Shown in pieces: positions 23,373-36,885 of a stretch of DNA of 64,000 nt. The stretch covers positions 3,102,501-3,166,500 of the forward strand of contig CP136898.1 in assembly GCA_034359265.1 (NCBI GenBank). The letters run 5' to 3'. The stretch is from Canna indica (lineage: Eukaryota; Streptophyta; Magnoliopsida; Zingiberales; Cannaceae). Positions within the stretch are counted from its first letter, which is position 1; every line of letters starts with the position of its first letter. Both the position numbers and the translations under genes were made by a program. The notes below the pieces were generated by a model. It did not search any database and had not been told where the DNA came from. It worked only from the letters and a program-made list of their open reading frames with translations.

Positions 23373-26300
23373 TCAGACAGTGCACGGAAGGCAGCACCAT
23401 TTCTCAAAGAACTGAAGCAGCCATTCAAAGGGGTTCCAAGGTTCATCATCTGAAGCAGAAGGGATTGGTGATACAGGAGGCAAATGCTTGTGGAAAGCAT
23501 CTACTGCAGCAGCAACACCATTTTCATTCTCTATTTGTGTTGCTAATTCTTCAGCTTGCGACTTAACCTTCATAGATGAAAAGAAATAAAAAAGGACAGA
23601 AAGAGGCAAATTGTTAAAGAATGGCGGGAGGAGAAGAATGCATACAATTGCATAACTGTTCAGGATTCAGGTCAAACATCTATAAGTATAAAGAATGTAA
23701 GCATATGAAGACAGCTTAATTATACCTAGCTAGAAGCATTAGTATCTTCAGAGCAGAACAGTATGCCCGACAACATAGGATCCTTGCTCAACTGTGCATG
23801 TGTGTGTGTGTGTGTTAATGTGTAAACAAAAGCTAAGAGAACCGTGCTTTGTTGCTACATTAGAAAACTAGCTCATCTAATTAAAAGAATCATAAAACTA
23901 ACAGCAGCATCAAGTTTGCATATCTGAAAGAAGAAACTCATTTGACATGATGGCAATATATGCATATAATCTGAAAGGAACACTTCAGTTACCTGCGGAT
24001 GGAGCATAAACTGTATAGCATTTGAAAGCCGTTCAACATTAAGTTCTGATATGGGAATTGGTGCAGGCCCCAGTCCTGTTGCATGAACCCGCTCAGCCCA
24101 GAAAAATTGATCACCGAAGAAAGGTACAATTGTGGTAGGGCACTGCATGAGAAAGGTATTAGCATAGTTGAACGATAACTCAAGCATCTACCATTACCTT
24201 TTATAGCACATGTTCGATCTGCCAATTAAGAATCAACATTAAGCAACTTTGACCAAGTGTGGGCCAATGAAATTCTAAATAAACAAGCTGTGGTGTTCAT
24301 AGTTTAGTCCAAACCAAAAACTTAACCAGACATAGGTAAAATTGTCACCTTCTTCAGTTTTTAGGTTTAAAAGTTTGATTTGATTTGGTTATTACGAGAT
24401 CAAACTTCAGCTTAGTTTTGGTTTCCTTAACTCCAAACAAAACTAATTTTTATTTTTAATTATTTATAGAATTTTATGATTTATATATTTATGTTTTTGA
24501 ATAAAAGTAGTATAATTATTAATTAAAAATATTTTTATGAAAGCTCGGTTTAACCAAATCCAAACCAAACCAAAGAACTTCAGTTTCAGTTTGGTACAAA
24601 CTTAGGTTTGATATAAAACATGACCATTTTTGGGATACAACTCTCCTTTTGAAATTCCTTTCATTTTATTCAAAGATGGTGTATGTAAAATAATAAACAT
24701 CAGAAGGAAATATTCTGGGAGATAATTACCCCAGCTCTTAATCCTGCAGCTGTTGTCCCAGCTCCACCGTGGTGAACCTGAGTGCAATTTCTAAGAGTGA
24801 GTGGTTGTTAACTTGTTACCAAATATAGAACATTAAATAAGTCAGATATTTTCTAGCAGAATATAGGCTTGGAAGTTGGCGCCAGAATTTTTGATGAAAG
24901 AACAGGCAAGTTTAACTAATCGCAATACAGCAAAAATAAGTAAAAAAACATGCTTTGAAGGAAAAATAAATAGTTTCTTCAAAAAGATAGAAAGGTAAGT
25001 AGTTTTTAACTATTCAAACTAGAACATTTGGGAAATAGAGTTTGTCAAGTTTAAAGATCAGTTTATCTAACAAAGTATGCACACATCTAAAGAAGCATCA
25101 ACCCTGACTAAAAAACTCACCACTGCAGCACATTGAGGGAATAACCAGTCATGAGGGCAGTCCTCAAGAAGATAGACATCCACGGGAACTTCAGACACTG
25201 CATTAGTACCATATCAGTACAATTCATATGACTATTTGCTATACAACTAAGAAAACAAGATAATAACTCTCACAAACAACAGATACAAGTAATATTTGTA
25301 TCTCTGAGAAACATTTTAGTTGACATAATAGATAAATATAGCAGAAAATAATCAAAATAAAACTCACTATAATAAAGCACGGAGAAAATTATTTGTTACA
25401 TAAAGTCTGCCACCAAAGTATGATAGTCACTACAGGTAATTGGAGATGATACTAGGAAGTATCAGCCAGGATAACTGATATATTAAAATGATCCATGATA
25501 TAATGCCTTAAGAGCTTCTTATCAGAATCTTCCTTCCATTAGTGAACAAAATAGCTGCTTGATGAAACTATGCACAGTGAATAATCATGGTAATTTATCA
25601 TAAGATGCAGCATCAGAATCTTCTTTTAGTCAATGTAGCTGCTTAACAAAAAACATAAAAGGTGAATAATCATGGTGATTTATCACAAGCCGCAATCAGA
25701 TGACTAGAGCAAACCACTCAAGATGTTAACTAAATGATAAAAATAAATGGAAATACTTACAACTCCCAAGATCTCCCCATCCTCGGCTAATGATCCCCCT
25801 TTGTCCAGTCTCTTTTAGTGCCTCCAAAATGATAGCTGTAATCTTCTTTTCATCTTTAAGAGGCTTGACAATAAAAAGATTAAACCAAGGACAACATATA
25901 AGACATGATATATATTTAAAGGTGAGAGAAAAAAAAACTTGAGAACTTGTAGAAAATAGAAGATTTTATAAGCTACATATGAATACATAGAACAATATGC
26001 CAAGTAGAATACATGAGCATTTTATCTGCAAAGACAAGAATCATTTACTCTAAAAGAACAAAAAAAATTGAGATGGTATCAAAAGTTGTTAACAAACAAA
26101 GATTACAACGAGATTGACTTACATGCATGAATTATATCCAAATATAATCAACATACAGTCATGAAGAGACTGAAGTATCGAGCTCAGGGAACTCTTAGTT
26201 TAACTTCAAAGTATAACTAAGGACAATTATAACATTTATATATGACCAAAGTATTAAAAGATTAATTGCTAGTTCAACTTTTGGACTCTGTGAGTTATCA

Positions 26301-29300
26301 TGAGATGAGATAACTCATTCTGATCACATTCACTGGAGGTATATTCCAGTTGATTCCATGCTACAATAGAGGATCTTTTCTACAGTTACATATATATATA
26401 TATATATTCTTTTGCTATATACAGTTTGATCATAAAGAATATTGGAGCTGGTTTAAGGACCCACTGCATGTTTAAATTCTGGCCTTCTGCCTGAGCAAGA
26501 GGTGATTGTGGTGGTTACTACACAAGGAATTTTTTAAATAATAAAATTTTTATCAGTAAGATAATATTAATAAAGCTACTACTTGGATGAAGAAAGATCA
26601 TTTGAGATAAGACAGGATTCATTTTTCATTTCTGTACTAACTTATTCACTTGTGTTGAAGTATTTCCACTTATATTCTAACACGACCCCTCAAATACCAG
26701 CTTCCAGAATGGTAGAGATACACTAGCAGATTGTTTCTTTTATTAATCATGATTTGGGCTATTCTGCTACTTATACTGTTATATTTTTTGTTGAAGTACA
26801 AAACAAGATTTCATATATGTAAAAGAAAAAACAGCTTACTTAAGCATACAAGTCAGTAGAGGAATTGAGATCTTAGGAGGCATACCATGCTACCGAATCC
26901 AATGTATATAGGTTTTGGCCCCTGCTGAATCCATTGTACAAACTCCTTTTCTGGTTGATATTTTGTCCCAAGGTTCAAGAAACAGAAACCAACAACATCA
27001 ACCAATGTACCCCAATCTGCAAAACATAGTAAAATTTTTAGTCCTGGCAAATAAAATACTATAAATTAGGTTCATATTCTGGTATTGAGCTAATTTAATA
27101 AAAAGGACAATAGCTACTTTGTAACTGAACTAGAATATGAATTAGAATATGCACTTCACTTTAAGCCCCTCCAGAGAAATGCTGGTAAGGACCCAAATCA
27201 TTAAAAAAAATGATTCTTTCACTATCCAATTAATTCATAAAACTGCAATTAAGAAGCAATTGGTACAAGTACAAATGTACAATAAATTTGAGAATTAAGC
27301 TAGATAATTTGAGAGGACTAAGACTTTTTACACATACACATTACACGGATTGTTTTCAAAGTCACAAACTATAGTTGTAGTCCTTATAAGTTATCTCCCA
27401 ACTGACATAATTATCACAACAAATGCCAATGTCTAAGTTCAACATAATATGCATGAGGACATAAATGGCAATACATAAAACCAAGAACTGATGGTCAGTA
27501 ACAGTTCCAGACTATGAAATGAAAATTTCTAAACTGTAAATAACTTATTGTTAATCTAATGAATTTCTTGAACTATACATATGGCCAACTTACCACTTGG
27601 CTTTGGGACAAGGTGGGGACTCCACATGTATCCTGTTGGTAAATGTGATATAGATCCATAGTATGTACTGAAGTAAGCAATTGGAGGCAATTTCAACTTC
27701 TTTTTCCTGAAGTCGTTAATAAATCCCCTTATACCCCACCAGATTATTAAATCAACAATCAGATACGATAGCTGAAGGAAACAACAGAAAACTTATTTAA
27801 TAAATCAATCATAAGAACTGCAAAGTGAAGAAAAGAAGCATACCCTGTATGCTGCACTTTGAGGCACACGTGCCAAGGGATGTGGAAATTCACTAGTGGG
27901 CCTGCCTAAAAAATAGAGAAGTAAGACCATGCATTGTTGACTACTATCAGTCACAATATTTGTTGCATGAAATAAATAATGAAAAAATAAATATAGCAGC
28001 TTTCAACCTTAAACCAAAGTCAAATCACCTGATGTGTTTCTAAAACTTGAGTTGTTGACTGTGATAATGAGGTCTCTCAAACACATAATTGGTGGCGCTC
28101 ATATATGGGCATGTTTGGTTACTAGAATAGACGAGAAATGAAATAGACAGGAATAAGAATAGAGGAGGAATGGAATATTTATTCCCTTGTTTGGTTGGCA
28201 TCATGAATAACTATTCCCTTATTTGGTTAGCATAAGGAATATAGACACAATGACAAAAATATCCTTCTTAATAATATACTAATTTACAATTTATTCACAC
28301 ATCATATTTTATTCTAAAATATTTCTCTTGCCATTCTAATGATATCATAATTTATTCGAAAATAAAACAGAAGTAGAGACAAAATGACAAAAATAATAAA
28401 TGATATTATAATTTATTATAATTCATAATAACAAAATAAATATATGAATTTTGTAGTTTTCTAAAAATAAAATATTAATTGAAAAGTATGACAAATATAA
28501 TTTTTAATTAGTTAAATAGCTTATTGTTTAATTTAAAAATATAGTAAATAGGTTTACTATAGTACATTATGTAATTAATTACAATAGGCAAAAACAGAAA
28601 ATATTATGGGGAATAGGCAAGGAATAGATATTCCTTACCTTGAGACAAGGAATATCTATTCTCCATCTATCATGAATAGACGGGGAATACGAATAGCTAT
28701 TCCTTGTGTTTAAAACCTAACCAAAGACGATAATAGGAATAAACGAGGAATAATTATTCCATTCCTTGTCTATTCCGACAACCAAACAGACTCATATTCT
28801 TTCTTTAGAAATAAAAATAAAAGCACCATCAAGAAGCACATTCACAAATATCTTACATAGATTTGTTTTTAAGGAACATCTTTGGTAGATGGAAGACCCC
28901 ATAGGTTACGCACAAGGAGTAAACAAGCCATGCATATGACAGCTTGTTCTGTATTTTATTTCCATCTACAGAACTTTTAGGAAGTTGAGGAGTTGGAAAT
29001 AAGAAATGAATGCAAATAGATTTTGAGATGCTCGAATTTGGGTTGTAAACATGCTCATTCACAAAACATAACATGTTAAACTCTACATTTTGAAAGCATG
29101 CCTTATTTTGCAGTCAAGCCTAAAAGTAAAAGCTGGACTGGAGCTCAACTGTTTATGAGTGCTTATCCAGCTGAACACTGAGTGAATCAACTCATTTGCA
29201 GCCCTAGGCTCACTGGCTCAGACAACAATAAGTTTAGTAGTTTGGATCAATACATGCTTGAAATAAGTTTTCTATATGTAGATTTTGGGAGTTCAAGGAT

Positions 29301-32300
29301 TAATTAATCTATGCTGGTAATGGAAAGAACATTACCCAACTATATGAGGTAACCTAAATGGAGTCGATTTAAAAGGTAAAGTAAGATTAGGTCAGTTGAA
29401 TACATTGAAAAATATATCAAAAGCTTAATCACTGAACATATTGTCTGACAACATTTAACAAAGTTAGTGATAAAGTGGGTAGGTATGACTTACGTCCAAG
29501 GCATTGTGAAGAAGATGTGAAGAGGGACTCCAAGAGCTTCAGCAACATGCAAATGCCCTGTAAGTAAGAACTGGAATTAGTATAATCTAAATAAACTTGA
29601 AATGTAATCTACAATTTCAAAAAAATGTTGGAAATTCAATACTAGTGACACCAAAGACAACAAATAAAGATGCTCTTGAATCATTCTTTCTTTGACCATG
29701 ATGAAACAATAATACTGGCTGATATTTTAGAAAGTATTTTAAAAATGAAATTTATAATAGGAGGTTATCAAAAGACGAGGCAAGTTCAGGTATCTGACTA
29801 TGCAAAAAATCAATCTCACCCAAAGCAGGTGGATTTGCTATAATTGCCTGAGCTCTGAAAGGCATCCCAGAATCTAAATCAGGTTCTGTGCATGCTGGAA
29901 ATAGAGAATCAATTATTGCCTTCAGTTGCTTCCGTTGTTCATTGATCTTTGTTGGTTCTGATAATATGAAACCCTTGGTTCTTGCCATATCTGAAGTTAG
30001 ACGTGTTCAAATTTATTCAATACAAAAGGAACCACAGAATCAATTAAAAACTGATGAGTATAAATGTCAGCCTTTCAGGTAAGCATGCAATGAGATGTTT
30101 GAAACTATTAGCATTAAAATCATAATGCCATAGAAAGCATGCTAAATATCATTTTCCTTGGATTGCATAACCTAATATAATAAAATTTGTTCAATGTTAA
30201 AAGCATGAAAGACAAATGGTGTGTATATATAATAATGAAGTTGGTAACATATTTCACCAGTACCTTCACCAGGAAGTCATTTTAAATCAATTCTATTTAA
30301 TTTAGGAACCCTCAGATTGATACAGAAGGTTCTAATCCCAGTCACACTAAAGTAATTAATATACTTTGGTAGTCTTTACTCAGTTTTCCATGGAGGGCTC
30401 AGTTCACATTAACATATTAAAGGATCTTAAAGGACTTTGGTGTACATTATATTTTCTTAAACCAGGACCAATTTTTTTATATAAATATATAACATATTGT
30501 ACTGAACCGAGTGGAGAAATTTGAGAAAACAACAAACACTTCACAATGAAAGAGAATTTTAGAAGATACTCTTTGATGGTTTGAAGTAGGAAAATTAGCA
30601 TGGGAAGAAACTTCTCCATAATCTTGGCAGTTCTTGTCAATCCATGCAATTACTCTTCTTATTTTACTCCTGATCTTTTGGTCGTTTTGTATGGTTTTTA
30701 TGTGGGCTATGTACTACTCTCCTGTGAAATTAGATTAACTAGCCATCCTTCCAATCTTTTTGCATCATAAAAAGGATTGCATGTGGATATTTGACATATG
30801 GATAACAAAGGGAAAAAAATTGCATGGCAATGACCATGTGGCCAAGAATTACATAGTTGAGAAGGATGCTATAAAGCCCTGCACTGTTAATTGTACTGTT
30901 GCAAACTTTTGTGTTATTGTCTACCTTTCCTACATAAACAAGAGTAATTGCTAGAAAATGTGAAAATCTAATCTGTTTTTAAAAAATTGAGTTGTGTAAT
31001 TTAACCAATGAGCGATCCAATATATATTCTATTTTACTATGTTATAAGTACTTACATCCAGCCAATATGCGAGGATCACCACCTAAAGGGTAAAATTGCA
31101 GACCACATGACTTCACAAAATTACGGAAATTGGCATGAGTTGCCAATCTAACATGATGACCAAACTCCTGAAAAAAAATAATCTCCATCATAGACTGCAA
31201 CCAAACTATCACTATCCAAAATACTAATCATGTAACAGAATTATGTAGACTAAAAAAATCAACATAAAGAGGTCTGAAAGAAAACCAGTGCCACAAATCA
31301 TAAGATAATATCAGTTTTAGTGAGTACATTAACTCTAGGAACAAAAAGCTGCAGGGTAGAGATGGCAATAGGCTAAGTCAGCCCGTGGATGGCATGAACC
31401 TGACCCGCTGTGTTAGGCCCGACCCAACCAAATGACATGGTCATGCCCAAGGGTGCACGGCCCAGGCATGCCTAAGAGATGGGTTGGGCTCGTCCCTTGG
31501 GCACATGGGTTGTGGGAGCGGCGGGAATATCTCAGTCGATCTGAACATTAATAGTAAAAATTTGTTACTGAAATTTTTGTTGTTAAAAGTCTTGTCACTG
31601 AGCAATTCAGTGACAGAGTCAAACCAATTAGTGACGAAATTAGAGTCAATCTAGCACTAACTTGTCCGTCAGTGACATGATCCTGTTTGTCATAATTTTT
31701 TGTCATTGATACCATATTTTCTTGTAGTGGCTAAAATTAGCAACTAGGATAACAAAACCTATCAAACTTGGCTAAAAAGGTTCTAGAACTGAATGCTGCT
31801 ATATCTAACACTGAGCAAAATATCTTGTCAAAAACACAGTAGGATAAACCTTCAAAGTTAGTATTATACCATATAATTGAGTCAGCATACTTGCCTGAAG
31901 TTTCTTAGCTAAAGCTATGAAAGGTTGAACGTCTCCTCTTGTTCCAACTACAAGAATTGCAATCTCTAGCTGTGGGATTGATTTGTGGTACTCAATGCAA
32001 TCATTGGTTGGTTTGAAATCAATAGCATCAAGCTCCAAGAGGTCTGATGCCACAGGTCCAGTACATGCAACATCCACCTCCACTGTACCATCATTCTGGA
32101 TCTTCACTAGGTTTTCAATCAACTTTTTCTGAAAAATTGCAATCTCATTTAGAAAAAAGGGTGAGCTGAAGTAGATAATTACACGTCAATAGGGTTTTCT
32201 TGTTACAAGAAACAAAAGAAAGAAATGATTGGAACATATGTATTTGCAGAGATACATTTACGGGCTGCATAATCCATGAGTAGCATAATGAAAAATAGAT

Positions 32301-35300
32301 AGTTGCAAACAGGGCATATGGTGGACAACATAGACCTCACTAAAGGTGCTTGTATAATTTGATTCACATTATATATGTAGGTCAAAGCATATAACATATC
32401 AGTCGAGCTGCAATACTGAAAACAGGTATTTCAGCAAAAATGAATGAGAAGTGCAAAAATGGTATGATAAAATGGACCTTTTCAGTCTCTGGCAACCTGT
32501 CCAATTTCAAGTCACACTTTGGACTTTCACTTCGTTCTGTCTTTGATCTAGGTAAAGTAAGCTCAGGTCCTTTGTACAACTTACTACTACTATTGAACCG
32601 CACAGACGCAGTATTACAATGCTCCAACCCTGCCCAAAAGACATGTAATAATGTAAAGAAGTTAAAATTATATATTGATATCATAAATGAAACAGTTGGG
32701 TATATGCCAAGGAGAATTATGATCCAAATAAAAGCATACAAAAGCAACTACTCATCGGCATTTTCCAGTTTGAATTGCATCTAGATATGGTACCAACTAC
32801 CAACATTCCACGTATTCTCTCCATTACCTTGTCACCGGACCAGCATTCTCCAAGTACTGATTATATATTTATATAGATCGTGATTAATGAATAATATGAA
32901 TTGAACACGATCAGAAAGTTAAAACAGGTTTGCTTGTCTAACAGAAAATGACTTGGGGGAGATCCACTTAAAGTATATAGTTGTGTCAGAGACTGAGAAA
33001 CCTAACCAGTCAGACATCAAACTCCAACATTTTAAGCAGACAATATGATCTAAGTGGTTGAGAAAAAGAAGGAAATGCTACCTCCTTTGGCCCACTGGCT
33101 TAAAAGCTCCTTTCTTGCCCAAAGTAGAGAAATGGTAAATTTGACCCTTTTCATTATAAAATTAACTCACAACTATGCCCTGGTTGTTCTCATCATCACC
33201 TTTGGCTTCAAAACGCGGTGACAAGAACTTGGGAAGCAGGATGCTGAACTGGGCATAGTCATCAGTATTTAAAATTATTGAACTCCAGATCAATAAAATT
33301 TCAACATTTGGCTAGGTATTCAATAATTCAACAATTCAAATGAACCTCATAAGGTGCCAAACCTAGGTATAGGTAAAAGGATAGTATGCTGTCACATAAG
33401 AATTTTCCACCTATTGGCAACTCCAGTTATATGTGCAACAATAAGCACATGTATGTGTTGTGTAGCCTATCAAGAAAGTTTTCTCCTTGATAAATTTGTG
33501 TATTATCAAATGAAAGAGGTTAAATTGATTGCTCTCTGATGCTTCTGTAGATCAAGAAAAATTCTGCATTTCATATTATTACAAGTTTGAAACATACCTC
33601 AAATAGATTTAGTCAATTACATATGTAATATAACCTTTGCTGTAGCCCTAGGTTTTTTTATGTTCTAGCTGGATGGCTTTTTAATATATGTGAAGGTCAT
33701 AAGTTGGAGCCACCGAAAACGGACTCTGCAAATAAAACAACATGGGGAAGGATGTGTACATCAACCCTCCCCATAGCCCACGGAAGCGAGATTGCTTCGT
33801 GCACCGTGTTTTAGCAGGATGGCTTTTTTATTTTGAAAATAAAGAAACTTGCATTCAATTAAATAGTTACGAAAGGAATACAAGTAAAAGGTGAGGGAGC
33901 GAGAGGGAAGAGAGGGGGAGAAAGAAGAGCAAAAAAAAAGTGGGGCCCCAATACACAACCAGCCGAGATACTTGCAAAAGATGTATCAAATGGTAAGGGA
34001 GAAGAAACTAGCAGCGGCGACTGCCAAAGGGATGTGTGGGCGAAATGGCAACACTAGAGGGGGGATGAATAGTGTGTTTACTAATCAATTTGCCTAAATT
34101 CGATTTTGATCGTTTCTTGAATTACTTAGGCAATTTGCAATTTTACGATTGAATGCGGAAGCAAGATATAACAATTTAGCGTAAACAGATATAGCAATGC
34201 AAACACAAGATTTATAGTGGTTCAGCCCCAATGCCTACTCCACTACCTAAGCACCCCGCTTAGGATTTTCAAACTAGTTTTACTAGATTAATTTTCGTTT
34301 CCCTTACACAGAGGACTTTTCATCGGAAAGTCTCCGCTCTCCAACCGAAGGCACTTCCACACCCGGAAGTATCCCGCCTTCCTACCGAGAGCACTTTCCC
34401 ACCTCAACCTAAGGGACAACTAGACTAATCCTAGTAAACACTAAGTTTACACAAGTGACTTTACACCTAACACCAAGTAACCACTTCCACACAAGAAGAC
34501 CTAACACCCGGTCTTCGTACAAACTCAAATTCAAAGAAAGTTCAAATAACAATTAAATACAATTAAAAGAACTTAAAGAGAAAACCAATATTGCAAGCTC
34601 TTTTCCAAGCCTTGGAACCTCCAACTCGTTGAGGGGATGAGCTCGAGTCAATTTCCGAGTTGAGGCAGAAAGCTAGGCGCTTCGGATTTTCTTCACGAAG
34701 GAACAGAGGGCTGTTGATCAATCCTTTGAAGGCTCAAATCTCCCTTTAGAATGCTCAATCAAGTCTATAAGAGATGGAGAAGTAAATTAAAAGAAGTATT
34801 TGAGGGTGTATATATACCCTGCTGAAGAAACGACAGCCCAACGGATAGTTTTCTATCCGTTGCAGGCCGTCGGTCAATTGGTCGGTTGACTGACCGATCG
34901 ACCGGTCATTCGACCGCTTCATTTTTCTCTCTGGTCGGTCGACCGACGGGTCAACTGCCCAGACACAAAACTCTCGATCCTGCCTTCGGTCGACCCATCA
35001 ATCGACCGACACGAGTTTGCATCTCGGATATCCGCAGCCCAAACACGAGATCGTGCCCTTTTTAATCCGGTCGACTGATCGGTCGACCGCTAGGGCTACT
35101 GCCCAAATCAGGCCTCTGTCGGTCGACCAACAAGGCTACTGCCTTTTACCTTACCCTGTTCGGTCGACCGCTCGGTCGACCGAATTTAGGCTGAAACTTA
35201 TTTTTCAGCCTATTTTCTTCCGCGTTTTGTTTCCGAGTCGACTTTTCAACGAGCATCATCTTGGAGAGCTTTTCATGTGATCTTTGGACTCGTCCAAGTC

Positions 35301-36885
35301 GACTTTGGTGCACACGTTGATCTTCGAGAAATTTTGCGACGAACCCGAGCGCGACGATCAATGTCCTTCCGATTTTTAATTTCTCCGATTTTTCCGATCG
35401 AGGACATCGAACGCTACTGATATGGAACATGAAGATATTCTCAATGAAATCATTAGTCTCATATTTGTTATCATCAAAACCGAAATTAAGACTAAGGTTG
35501 AAAACCTAAAGCCAACAGGATGGACCAATCCGAATGTTTTCAAAGCACCTTTTGTTCCTCTTGTGCCATAAAACCAACTCCAAGTTAAAATCAACCAAAA
35601 ATTGAGGAGATACTTGTCCCTAGAGTAAGAAACACCAGGGTCACAAGGGGTCCAAATGAGTGGAAACCAGTACGTGGCGATCAACAAAAGGAAACTCTTC
35701 CAGACTTCCAATGAAAAGGAGCAGGAACTGAAAATATATTTGTGTGTCTCTCTCGTGCACTTTCACTCAAAACGCAAATGTCCTCCACTTGTAAGCTCAT
35801 TTAAGTAACCGGACTTTGGTGAGTAAATGGTGTCTGAGTCGAAGCCAACCGAAGATGGAAAGCTTAGAATAACTTCCCATTGCCAAATGAATGTAGCATA
35901 TATGTCTTTGATGCCCCTGAAGGTGAGCAACCAGTACAGGGATTTGGTAGAAAACTGTTGATGCTTCGTCCATCTCCACATCCATTGGTCTTCCCCCCTA
36001 CAATCTTGTATGCCCGCTAAATCATGAACAAGATTAAGCAGAGAAGTAGCATCCACGTAAATTGTGAAGTGTAGGGTTCCAACTTATAAAGTTTCCCTCA
36101 TTGCTCCTGACTCTAACATTCGAAATCGTGATGTTAGGCTGCTCAGCATAATGGAAAATAAGTGGATACACGTCGGCTAGCCTTTGTCCATTTCTCCATG
36201 CTTCTTTCTAAAACAAAGTTGTAGCCCCATCTCCGATTTTGTAGATGATGCTAACTCAAAAATTCCTTTGAGCTTAATGATTTTTTTCCAGATTGGTGAG
36301 AGGTCATGTTGATTCTAGTGCTCAACCCACAACCTATGCCGGTCAACCAACCCTCACCTCAGTCCAGGGATGAACCTCCAGAGCCAGGAGCCACAGCGAG
36401 CCAGGTTGTGAGCCCTGAGGTCCAGTATGGCCCGTACCTATTGAGAGATATACGGTTTTGACTGTGGTGTAGCCTCAGATCATTTGTTCAAATCAACAAA
36501 TTTTAGGAGCAGCACAACATTAACCTAACAAGCAACAAGTTTGAGTCTACCAAAGCCCAAGGGGAAAGATATATGACCAATGTTAGTTCACGTGGCTATT
36601 GTCTCAAAAAGATTCAAATGAACCAAAAACCAGAATGATACCCAATAATCCAGATTCAGGACATTTATAAAGAAGAGAGAAATAAGCAGTCTTTGATTAG
36701 CAGAAAGAAAATCAACCTGGACGAGGCGATGGAAACGAGCAAGTCAAGTGTGCTTCAGAGGAAAACTCCAAAGAGTTCTCCAGAGTATATTCGCTACCAT
36801 CTACAAAAGAACCAATCGGCTCTTCCGCGTCATTCACCTCCCCTGCCGACTCCGCCGCCCTATGGACCATTTCTCCGCTCGCCAT
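23373..36885 (-). CDS. UGT80B1: Sterol 3-beta-glucosyltransferase, UGT80B1/TT15-like
   Basis: Transfers glucose from UDP-glucose to membrane sterols; the Arabidopsis counterpart affects seed coat and cuticle. Fourteen exons in order: 36717-36885, 32478-32629, 31895-32128, 31056-31167, 29820-29990, 29494-29557, 27844-27901, 27594-27771, 26886-27016, 25761-25863, 25121-25197, 24730-24777, 23993-24142, 23373-23567; 613 residues, close to the family's 615. All phases agree. N-terminal glycosyltransferase fold: LVVGTRGDVQPFIALAKKLQ, then EFGHHVRLATHANF, FFTMPWTPTSEFPHPLARV and HLPTGYMWSPHLVPKPS. The UDP-sugar site is WLFPQCAAVVHHGGAGTTAA then FFGDQFFWAERV. The C-terminus ends in CCLPC-type cysteines, as in UGT80B1. 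An in-frame upstream ATG at 36951 would add 22 residues; I prefer 36885 (MASGEM) by resemblance and length. Intron 3 uses a GC donor. Confidence 0.93.
24290..24610. repeat. Degenerate TTTGGTTTGG-rich repeat in a UGT80 intron
   Basis: The interval has AACCAAAC-type motifs at both margins in opposed orientation and an AT-rich centre, resembling a decayed foldback element between exons 12 and 13. I could not define ends or a target duplication. Confidence 0.4.
28107..28791. mobile_element. TIR element with TGTTTGGTT ends in a UGT80 intron
   Basis: The left end TGTTTGGTTACTAGAATAG and the right end (inverted TGTTTGGTTGTCGGAATAG) match at most positions. Subterminal repeats of GGAATA/TATTCC and TTCCTTG occur on both sides, with a strongly AT-rich centre. 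No coding frame. I could not fix the target duplication; CATAT-like sequence occurs on both sides. It lies in the intron between exons 6 and 7. Confidence 0.65.
31365..31729. mobile_element. Orphan CACTA-type terminus next to a hAT-like fragment
   Basis: 31365-31500 starts TAGAGATGGCAATAGG and carries GGCCCGACCC-type motifs, resembling one end of the element class seen at 15.6 kb. It runs straight into 31530-31729, which has repeated GTCACTGA/TCAGTGAC motifs and ends TTTTCTTGTAGTG, the inverted CACTACAAGAAAA terminus typical of plant CACTA transposons. No opposite CACTA end was found, so this is a truncated remnant. It lies in the GC-AG intron. Confidence 0.65.
33684..33816 (+). mobile_element. 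SINE remnant in UGT80 intron 1
   Basis: The direct repeat GGATGGCTTTTTA flanks it (33671-33683, and 33817-33830 with one extra T). The body has a degenerate tRNA-like box B (GGTCATAAGTTGGAGCC) and the CCTCCCCATAGCCCACG ... CTTCGTGCACCG motif shared by a widespread plant SINE group, ending in TTTT. It is short and decayed. Confidence 0.6.
34045..35425 (-). repeat. Putative solo LTR-like repeat with TCGGTCGACCGA array
   Basis: It contains TAGTGGTTCAGCCCCAATGCCTACTCC, a motif also seen in diverged form inside the Copia LTRs at 50.7 and 55.4 kb, so it may be a Copia-type LTR in minus orientation. 34860-35200 holds repeated palindromes around GGTCGACC. No open reading frame. The ends are uncertain. 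Confidence 0.5.
35430..36250 (-). pseudogene. LINE reverse-transcriptase C-terminal (zf-RVT) fragment
   Basis: Minus-strand frames show pieces typical of the zinc-binding domain after plant LINE reverse transcriptase: WMWRWTKHQQFSTKSLYWLL, TSGGHLRFE, then SCSFSLEVWKSFLLL. They are split among frames and interrupted by stops, so this is a dead fragment. It lies inside UGT80 intron 1 in the same direction as the gene. No target duplication identified. Confidence 0.65.
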
